A stretch of DNA of 5,343 nt, from contig URZM01000155.1 in assembly GCA_900552315.1 (NCBI GenBank), forward strand, positions 1 through 5,343, given 5' to 3'. The notes below the pieces were generated by a model, which did no database searches, was not told the origin of the DNA, and saw nothing but the letters and a program-made list of their open reading frames with translations. A program made the position numbers and the translations under genes. The stretch comes from an uncultured Bacteroidales bacterium. Lineage in GTDB: Bacteria; Bacteroidota; Bacteroidia; Bacteroidales; Muribaculaceae. Each line of letters begins with the position of its first letter. Position 1 is the stretch's first letter. Positions 1-4,944 of this stretch are shown here, piece by piece.

Positions 1-22
1 AGCGACTCGGAGATGAGTCGCT
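1..22. repeat. Perfect 8-bp inverted repeat at the left edge
   Basis: AGCGACTC (1-8) and its exact reverse complement GAGTCGCT (15-22) flank a 6-base spacer. As RNA this would be an 8-bp hairpin. No T-run follows, so it is not a typical intrinsic terminator. It could be an operator or the 3' hairpin of an upstream gene, and the symmetry may continue beyond the window. It lies in the open frame that runs into the regulator gene, so it may also be coding sequence. Confidence 0.5.
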
Positions 23-35
23 GGGACGCGCTCCT

Positions 36-734
36 GTGGAGGAGTGCAAGGGCCTTGCGGCCTCGGTGGCGGCCGCCCTGGGCGGATGCGCGGTGGTCAC
101 CGACGCCGCCCGAGACCGGTGCTGCCTCTATGCGGGCCCCCTGGGCGAGTTGCTCGGCATAGGGATGACAGGGGCGCGATGCCGCGAGATATGCTCCAGC
201 GACGAGGACCTGCTCTACGAGCGCATGCACCCCGCAGACCTGGTGGAGAAACGCATGCTGGAGTACGAGTATTTCCGCTTCGTGGACCCGCTGCCCCCTG
301 CGGAGAAAACGCTCTGGCACGCCGCCTGCCGCGTGCGCCTCAGGGACCGTGAGGGGAGATATGTGCTCCTGGACAACACCACGCGCGTGCTCAGACCCTC
401 TCCGGCCGGAAAGATATGGCTCATACTCTGCTGTTATGACCTCTCTCCGGTTCAGGAGACGCGCCTCGAGGGCATCGGGGCACGCATGCTCCACGCTCGT
501 TCAGGGCAGGTAAGGGCCTTGAGCCTGGCACAGCGCAAAGGACGCATCCTCACGGCCCGCGAAAAGGAGGTCCTGAGGCTCATAAGGCATGGATGCCTGA
601 GCAAGCAGATAGCCGATACCCTGGGTATCAGCCTGAACACGGTGAACCGACACAGGCAGAACATCCTCTCCAAGCTGAGCGTGGCCAACTCCGTGGAGGC
701 GGTCACCGCAGCCCTGGAGATGGGACTCCTCTGA
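36..734 (+). CDS. LuxR-family transcriptional regulator with PAS-like sensor domain
   Basis: A predicted cytoplasmic DNA-binding regulator of 232 residues. Residues about 17-138 resemble a PAS/PAC sensor fold: the HPADL motif (65-69), then a PAC-like stretch with RLRDREGRYV (101-110) and a last strand ending in YDLSP (134-138). Residues about 170-230 are a LuxR/GerE helix-turn-helix, with the typical LTAREKEVL start (172-180), SKQIADTLGIS (189-199), and recognition helix NTVNRHRQNILSKL (201-214). No receiver domain or membrane segment is seen, so the input is probably a small ligand or redox signal of unknown identity. The start is uncertain: the first plausible codon is GTG at 36, but the frame stays open to the left edge, so the true start may lie outside the window. 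The 92-base gap to the amylase-like gene has its own promoter, so the two are probably not strictly co-transcribed, though this protein could control that gene (inference). Confidence 0.88.
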   Translation: MEECKGLAASVAAALGGCAVVTDAARDRCCLYAGPLGELLGIGMTGARCREICSSDEDLLYERMHPADLVEKRMLEYEYFRFVDPLPPAEKTLWHAACRVRLRDREGRYVLLDNTTRVLRPSPAGKIWLILCCYDLSPVQETRLEGIGARMLHARSGQVRALSLAQRKGRILTAREKEVLRLIRHGCLSKQIADTLGISLNTVNRHRQNILSKLSVANSVEAVTAALEMGLL

Positions 735-741
735 GAGCGTA

Positions 742-773
742 GGCATGCTTATAAAAGCCGGCATGGTTATAAA
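742..773. repeat. Imperfect direct repeat upstream of the amylase promoter
   Basis: GGCATGCTTATAAA (742-755) and GGCATGGTTATAAA (760-773) match at 13 of 14 bases with an 18-bp period. The pair lies just upstream of the likely -33 box of the amylase-like gene, at about -72 to -41 relative to a predicted start near 814. That is a usual position for activator binding. The binding protein is unknown; the LuxR-type protein next door is one candidate. Confidence 0.6.
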
Positions 774-777
774 TCAG

Positions 778-810
778 TATTGCGCGCTATGGCGCATAGA
801 GGTAACTTTG
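778..810 (+). promoter_or_regulatory. Bacteroidota-type promoter of the amylase-like gene
   Basis: The -7 box TAACTTTG (803-810) fits the Bacteroidota sigma-ABfr consensus TAnnTTTG exactly. A TTG at 780-782 lies 20 bases upstream, matching the usual -33 spacing. Transcription should start near 814, leaving only about 13 bases of 5' leader before the ATG at 827. Confidence 0.72.
787..799. promoter_or_regulatory. Candidate operator palindrome between -33 and -7 boxes
   Basis: CTATG-GCG-CATAG is a perfect 5-bp inverted repeat with a 3-base centre. It overlaps a second one, TGCGC (781-785) with GCGCA (792-796). Both lie largely in the spacer between the promoter boxes, where a bound repressor would block RNA polymerase. 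The role is inferred from position only. Confidence 0.4.
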
Positions 811-826
811 CCGAAAAATTCTTGCA

Positions 827-2530
827 ATGCTTACGACACTGACACTCGCCCTCGCCGCCATGGCGGGGACCCCCCAGGCGGCTCCGGCACCTGCCGCCCC
901 CTTCGACTGGCGCGGAGCCACCGTCTATTTCGTGATCACTGACCGTTTCTGCAACGGCGACACCCTCAACGACCGCAACTACGGGCGCGTGAACGACTAT
1001 GGCAGCGAGCGCCTGAACGCCGCCACTTTCCACGGCGGCGATTTCAAGGGCATGCTGCTCAAAGCGCGCCAGGGCTGGTTCCGCGACCTCGGGGTGGACG
1101 TGGTGTGGATGACCGACGTCTACGAGCAGATACACGGCTGGATGTCTGGCTCCGGCCCCGTAAACGATTTCCCCCACTACGGCTATCACGGCTACTACCC
1201 CCTGGACTACACGCAGACCGACCGCAACTACGGCACGGTGGCCGAGCTGCGTGAGCTGGTCGACACCCTCCATGCACAGGGCATACGCGTCATGCTCGGG
1301 GCCAACCTCAACGATCCCGGCTATCCCACCCTGCTCGACGCCGTGCAGTACGGCTTCGCCCCAACGGGCCTGACGCAGGAGCAGGCCGCCGAGCACCGTC
1401 GTGACTGGAGCTATGACGAGTTCTACGCCTCCCGCCTGGACTGGAACGGATGGTACGACCGCGGATGGATACGAATGCCCGACGAGGGCTGGGACGAGTC
1501 AGACCCCCTACAGGCCACCCTCTACGGTATGCCTGACTTCAAGGACGAGAGCGACACCCCGGTGGCCATACCCTCCTTCCTGCGCCGAAAGTGGAAGCGC
1601 GAGGGCAAGACCTCTGACCCCTGGGTGAACCCCTCGGCACGCCCCCTGCGCGCAATAGGGAAGCAGTCCCCCATGCAGCACCTCATAGGCTGGATAGCGT
1701 CATGGGTCAGGGAGTTCGGTATAGACGGCTTCCGCTGCGACATAGTGGAGAACGTGCGTACAGGGCGCTGGGCCGAGCTGCACCAGGCATGCGACGAGGC
1801 TTTGGCCGACTGGCGCGCCGCCCATCCAGGCGACCCCGCCTCCTCCTGGACCGACAGCTTCTACATGACGGGTGACTACGAGAACGCATCCATTGACCGT
1901 AAGCCCCGATACGCCGAGGCCGGATTCTCCAGCATGGTCAATTTCTTCTTCCCCAAGCGCGGCGACCTGGACAACATAGTCTACACGTGGCAGGCCTACG
2001 CCGACTCTCTTGCCGTACACCCCGACTGGGGACCCTTCAGCTATCTAAACAACTCGTATCACCGCGACGCCGACCCCGACAACATGACCGACTGCCTCAC
2101 CACCCTGCTGCTCGCCCCCGGGGCCGTGCAGCTCTTCTATGGCGACGAGACCGGCCGTGGGCTGAGCGACGCGCGCCTGAACGTGGACAGCAACCAGGCC
2201 TTCCGCTCGGACATGAACTGGGAGAGCATCGACGGCGCCCGGCTTGACCACTGCCGCCGCCTGGGGGCCATACGCCGCGACAATCCCGCCATAGGGCGAG
2301 GAGTGCAGCGCACCCTCGATGTCCACACCTGCGTGCGCTCCTTAGGTGACGACCGGGTGCTGATACGCCTCAAGCCCGAGGCCGGAGCGTCCATGTCGGT
2401 CTGCGGAGTATTCCCCGACGGTACCCTGCTCACCGAGCTATACACAGGGCAGCAGGCCGTGGTCACAGACGGGAGCGTAACCTTCCCGCGCTACGAAGGC
2501 AACGTGGCGGTGCTCCGCCCCGCCCCTTGA
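827..2530 (+). CDS. Exported GH13 MalS-like alpha-amylase family protein, active site altered
   Basis: A 567-residue glycoside hydrolase family 13 protein. Family members with an intact active site cut alpha-1,4 glucans; MalS acts in the periplasm. Residues 1-18 are hydrophobic and look like a signal peptide, although without a basic N-region, followed by an Ala/Pro stretch (18-25). The barrel runs from about 26 to 490 and a C-terminal beta domain from there to the end. MalS-like landmarks are EQIHGW (100-105), DFPHY (114-118), YHGYY (120-124), the GFRCD block (301-305), LLLAPGAVQLFYGDE (427-441) and SDMNW (461-465). The N-terminal extension of E. coli MalS is absent. Key residues differ from the family: region I reads GANLND (158-163) instead of DVVMNH, region II keeps Arg303 and Asp305 but has Glu308-Asn309 for Lys-His, region III has Asp350 where the acid/base Glu is expected, and region IV SYLNNSYHRD (405-414) lacks the clean His-Asp pair. 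The frame is intact with conserved flanks, so this is not a frameshift. It may be a pseudoenzyme or a changed-specificity enzyme. The ATG at 827 is the only ordinary start codon after the stop at 803. Confidence 0.85.
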   Translation: MLTTLTLALAAMAGTPQAAPAPAAPFDWRGATVYFVITDRFCNGDTLNDRNYGRVNDYGSERLNAATFHGGDFKGMLLKARQGWFRDLGVDVVWMTDVYEQIHGWMSGSGPVNDFPHYGYHGYYPLDYTQTDRNYGTVAELRELVDTLHAQGIRVMLGANLNDPGYPTLLDAVQYGFAPTGLTQEQAAEHRRDWSYDEFYASRLDWNGWYDRGWIRMPDEGWDESDPLQATLYGMPDFKDESDTPVAIPSFLRRKWKREGKTSDPWVNPSARPLRAIGKQSPMQHLIGWIASWVREFGIDGFRCDIVENVRTGRWAELHQACDEALADWRAAHPGDPASSWTDSFYMTGDYENASIDRKPRYAEAGFSSMVNFFFPKRGDLDNIVYTWQAYADSLAVHPDWGPFSYLNNSYHRDADPDNMTDCLTTLLLAPGAVQLFYGDETGRGLSDARLNVDSNQAFRSDMNWESIDGARLDHCRRLGAIRRDNPAIGRGVQRTLDVHTCVRSLGDDRVLIRLKPEAGASMSVCGVFPDGTLLTELYTGQQAVVTDGSVTFPRYEGNVAVLRPAP

Positions 2531-2802
2531 CCCGCATCCTCGTCTGACCTGTCCGGCGCGAACAGGCACGCGGCGCAGGGTAGCCCCGCATTGAAGGCGA
2601 AGCTGGAAAGGCGGGGAATAATGCCATCATACGGATACGCATGCCGTCAGGTATGCGAGCGTCCGACCTATCCACCTCGTCCGACTTGTTCGACCCCGAC
2701 GTTCTGAGTTAAATAATCTTGTACGATGTTAAAAATAATTAATTATACAGCCGCGCGGGTCTCGCGAGGCACGGCAGAGGCGCGTTTTCGGAAAATTTTT
2801 CG
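2531..2802. other. Intergenic spacer with hairpin, short repeat and AT-rich island
   Basis: No convincing gene is seen here. The stretch holds a hairpin CGCATGCC/GGTATGCG (2638-2645 with 2650-2657, 8 bp including one G-T pair, loop GTCA) without a following T-run. A weaker hairpin with a long loop pairs CCCCGC (2584-2589) with GCGGGG (2611-2616). CGTCCGAC occurs twice with an 18-bp period (2660-2667 and 2678-2685). An AT-rich island at about 2706-2748 contains the perfect 12-bp palindrome ATAATTAATTAT (2735-2746). One of the hairpins may mark the 3' end of the amylase transcript, but no classical intrinsic terminator is visible. Confidence 0.5.
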
Positions 2803-2810
2803 TACCTTTG
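2803..2810 (+). promoter_or_regulatory. Bacteroidota -7 promoter box before the structured RNA
   Basis: TACCTTTG matches TAnnTTTG exactly and follows an A/T-rich stretch (2785-2800). No clear TTG lies at the ideal -33 distance; the closest T-run is TTTT at 2785-2788, so that element is weak. The predicted transcription start is near 2814. This is the only consensus-like promoter I find before rimP, so it may drive both the RNA and the rimP-nusA-infB operon. Confidence 0.65.
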
Positions 2811-2813
2811 CGT

Positions 2814-2998
2814 CAGATTCCGGAGGGGGCGGCTTGCTTCCTCCTGTTTCTTAGGCTGTGCCTTAATGTTTCCCGTAGAGACAACGAGGCTCGCCTGACA
2901 ATACCGGGCTGCTGAGTATCAGCCCAATAGCGCGGTAACGCGCGGCACTCCCGTTCCGGGTCTGGCCCTGGGGATGTTGCCGTGCAGCCTTTTTGTTG
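2814..2998 (+). ncRNA. Candidate structured RNA of about 185 nt, possibly 6S-like
   Basis: The stretch starts at a promoter, encodes no plausible protein and folds well on paper. A 5' hairpin pairs 2822-2830 with 2836-2844 (9 bp, loop GGCTT). A long-range helix then pairs AGGCTGTGC (2853-2861) with GTGCAGCCT (2982-2990). After a 2x2 internal loop, it continues as TAATGTTTCC (2864-2873) with GGGGATGTTG (2970-2979), 10 bp including five G-U pairs. The enclosed domain contains GGGCTG/CAGCCC (2906-2911 with 2920-2925), GCGCG-GTAA-CGCGC with a GNRA loop (2930-2943) and CCCG-TTC-CGGG (2950-2960). A T-rich tract follows. Length, single long rod and own promoter suit 6S RNA, which binds the RNA polymerase holoenzyme; the Bacteroidales-1 RNA class is thought to be the 6S of this order. 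I could not align it to a known family. The alternative is a cis-acting leader of rimP-nusA-infB. It is not RNase P RNA, tmRNA or 4.5S RNA by their signature motifs. Confidence 0.5.
2970..2998 (+). terminator. Possible intrinsic terminator or attenuator of the structured RNA
   Basis: The 3' strand of the long closing helix ends at 2990 and runs directly into TTTTTGTTGT (2990-2999), the layout of a Rho-independent terminator whose stem is long-range. It would release an RNA of about 185 nt. Because no other promoter is evident before rimP, read-through is likely partial. The tract is short and interrupted by G, so its strength is unsure. Confidence 0.35.
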
Positions 2999-3092
2999 TC
3001 CGTAGGCCACGATGGCTCAGGACATATCACTATATATACCACGGCCCCGGCACCCGAAGGCGCCCCGCAGGCCGCATTACGAGGAACAGAGC

Positions 3093-3557
3093 ATGATTGA
3101 CAAGCAAGCGTTGACCGAATTTGTGGAGTCCCGCCTGGCGGGCACCGATTGTTTCCTGGTGGAGGTGAGGGTCACTCCCGCCAATGAGATAGCCGTGGAG
3201 GTGGACAGCCCCGAGGGGGTGGACATCGATTTCTGCTGCGACCTGAGCAGGCAGATAGAGCAGGCATTTCCCCGCGACGAGGAGGACTACAGCCTGGAGG
3301 TGGGCAGCGCCGGCCTGACGGCCCCCTTCAAGGTCCTGGGCCAGTACCTCAAGAACGTGGGTGGCCGCGTGGAGGTGCTCACCGCCGACGGACGCAAGAT
3401 CAAGGGAACGCTCGACGAGGCCGACGAGACAGGTTTCACCATAGGGGTGGAGACGAAGGTGAAGGAGCCGGGCATGAAGCGTCCCGAGATTCGCACCGTG
3501 CAGCACAGGTTCGCCTTCGCCGAGGCCAAGAGGGTTAACGCATTGCTCGAGTTCTGA
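3093..3557 (+). CDS. rimP: Ribosome maturation factor RimP
   Basis: RimP (154 residues, normal length for Bacteroidota) assists late assembly of the 30S ribosomal subunit in the cytoplasm. The start MIDKQALTEFVESRL is typical for the family in this phylum. Residues 1 to about 80 form the N-terminal alpha/beta domain, ending in LEVGSAGLTAPF (68-79), the counterpart of the conserved EVSSPGL block. Residues about 84-154 are the SH3-like C-terminal domain (GRVEVLTADGRKIKGTLDEAD at its core, 91-111). The frame is open upstream to an ATG at 3012, but those 27 extra residues, rich in Pro, Arg and His, do not look like RimP, so I prefer 3093. GAGG at 3081-3084 may be a weak ribosome binding site. It is the first gene of the rimP-nusA-infB operon, 37 bases before nusA. 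Confidence 0.95.
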   Translation: MIDKQALTEFVESRLAGTDCFLVEVRVTPANEIAVEVDSPEGVDIDFCCDLSRQIEQAFPRDEEDYSLEVGSAGLTAPFKVLGQYLKNVGGRVEVLTADGRKIKGTLDEADETGFTIGVETKVKEPGMKRPEIRTVQHRFAFAEAKRVNALLEF

Positions 3558-3594
3558 CTTACTTACGCTAAAAACAAAACACTGAATACACCAG

Positions 3595-4845
3595 ATGGCA
3601 AAGAAAGAGGAAAGCGCAAACATGGTAGACCGGTTTGCCGAGTTCAAGGAGCTCAAGAACATCGACAAGACCACTATGATAAGCGTGTTGGAGGAGTCCT
3701 TCCGCAACGTGCTGGCCAAGATGTTCGGCTCTGACGAGAATTTCGACGTGATCATGAACCCCGACAAGGGGGACTGCGAGATATACCAGAACCTGGAGGT
3801 GGTGCCCGACGGCGAGGTGGAGAACAAGGACATGCAGATAGGCATCTCCGACGCCCGCGAGATAGACCCGGAGTGCGAGGTGGGCGAGGACGTGGCCAAG
3901 CAGATATTCTTCGAGAAGTTCGGCCGCCGAGCCATCCTGAACCTGCGTCAGACGCTGCAGAGCAAGATTCTCGACTTGCAGAAGGACGCCATTTACTCCA
4001 AGTTCAAGGAGCTGGAGGGAGAGATCGTCACCGGCGAGGTGCACCAGATATGGAAGCGCGAGATGCTCCTCATGGACGAGGACCAGAACGAGCTCATCAT
4101 GCCCAAGGAGGAGCAGATACCATCCGATTTCTTCCACAAGGGCGACATGGTCCGCGCCATAGTCAAGCGCGTGGACAACCCCAACGGCAACCCCAAGGTG
4201 ATAGTGAGCCGCACCGACGAGCGCTTCCTGCGCCGCCTCTTCGAGCAGGAGGTGCCTGAGATACACGACGGCCTCATCACCATCAAGGCTGTGGCGCGCA
4301 TCCCCGGCGAGAGGGCCAAGATAGCCGTGGAGAGCTATGACGACCGCATCGACCCCGTGGGAGCCTGCGTGGGCGTGAAGGGCGCCCGTATCCACGGCAT
4401 AGTGCGCGAGCTGCGCAACGAGAACATAGACGTGCTCAATTTCACCTCCAATCCCCAGCTCATGATACAGCGTGCCCTATCACCGGCCAAGGTGAGCTCC
4501 ATACGCCTGAACGAGGAGGACCGCAAGGCCGAGGTCTTCCTGCATCCCGACGAGGTCAGCCTCGCCATAGGCAAGGGCGGCTACAACATACGCCTGGCCT
4601 CCATGCTCACGGGCTATACCATAGACGTGTACCGTGACATCGACGAGGGCGAGGAGGACATATACCTGGACGAGTTCAGCGACGAGATAGACCAGTGGGT
4701 CATCGAGACCCTCAAGGACCTGGGCCTGGGCACCGCCAAGGCTGTGCTCAACGCCGACCGCGACGTGCTCATCCAGCAGGCAGACCTGGAGGAAGACACC
4801 GTGGACCACGTCCTGGAGGTGCTCCGCGCCGAGTTCGAGGACTGA
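3595..4845 (+). CDS. nusA: Transcription termination/antitermination factor NusA
   Basis: NusA (416 residues) binds RNA polymerase and nascent RNA and modulates pausing, termination and antitermination. The N-terminal RNA-polymerase-binding domain covers about 1-138. The S1 domain is at about 140-207. KH1 is at about 220-290 with the GVKGARI motif (260-266), and KH2 at about 295-350 with IGKGG (325-329). The acidic C-terminal tail (about 351-416) has a helix-hairpin-helix-like segment (LGLGTAKAVL, 376-385). It is shorter than the 495-residue E. coli protein, whose two acidic repeats are not evident here, as is usual in Bacteroidota. The start MAKKEE fits relatives; the internal Met10 is less likely. 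The leader before it is A-rich with no Shine-Dalgarno. Ile is coded by ATA in 20 of 36 cases by my count. Confidence 0.97.
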   Translation: MAKKEESANMVDRFAEFKELKNIDKTTMISVLEESFRNVLAKMFGSDENFDVIMNPDKGDCEIYQNLEVVPDGEVENKDMQIGISDAREIDPECEVGEDVAKQIFFEKFGRRAILNLRQTLQSKILDLQKDAIYSKFKELEGEIVTGEVHQIWKREMLLMDEDQNELIMPKEEQIPSDFFHKGDMVRAIVKRVDNPNGNPKVIVSRTDERFLRRLFEQEVPEIHDGLITIKAVARIPGERAKIAVESYDDRIDPVGACVGVKGARIHGIVRELRNENIDVLNFTSNPQLMIQRALSPAKVSSIRLNEEDRKAEVFLHPDEVSLAIGKGGYNIRLASMLTGYTIDVYRDIDEGEEDIYLDEFSDEIDQWVIETLKDLGLGTAKAVLNADRDVLIQQADLEEDTVDHVLEVLRAEFED

Positions 4846-4944
4846 GAGGCGCCTGCGCCCCCTCCGGCATTTCCCGGCACTCGACCCTCCACAAAATTTT
4901 CAAACATACTCTTAAAGCAAAAGCCAATATCCGCAACATAATAT

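Noticed and set aside
767..1396. Minus-strand open frame of 209 codons over the amylase start
   Set aside because: Overlaps the promoter and the conserved GH13 N-terminal part; composition is typical of an antisense shadow.
2584..2616. CCCCGC/GCGGGG pairing as the amylase terminator
   Set aside because: The 21-base loop has little inner pairing and no T-run follows, so an intrinsic terminator is not supported.
2906..2960. tRNA-like look of the three consecutive small hairpins
   Set aside because: No acceptor stem, anticodon loop or GTTCRANNC T-loop can be assembled; the hairpins fit better inside the longer closing helix.
2814..2998. RNase P RNA, tmRNA or 4.5S RNA as identity of the structured RNA
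   Set aside because: The GAGGAAAGTCC-type RNase P core, a tmRNA tRNA-like end and the SRP GGAA loop with its asymmetric loop are all absent.
3012..3092. N-terminal extension of RimP from an upstream ATG
   Set aside because: The 27 residues are Pro/Arg/His-rich and not RimP-like, while MIDKQAL at 3093 is the family start.
3030..3935. Long minus-strand open frame of 301 codons across rimP and nusA
   Set aside because: It is antisense to two clearly recognised genes, has low-complexity composition and no recognisable domain; GC-rich codon bias readily opens the opposite strand.
3568..4395. Minus-strand open frame of 275 codons inside nusA
   Set aside because: Rich in Leu, Val, His and Ala, as expected from reading GAG/GAC/ATA-rich coding sequence backwards; no family resemblance.
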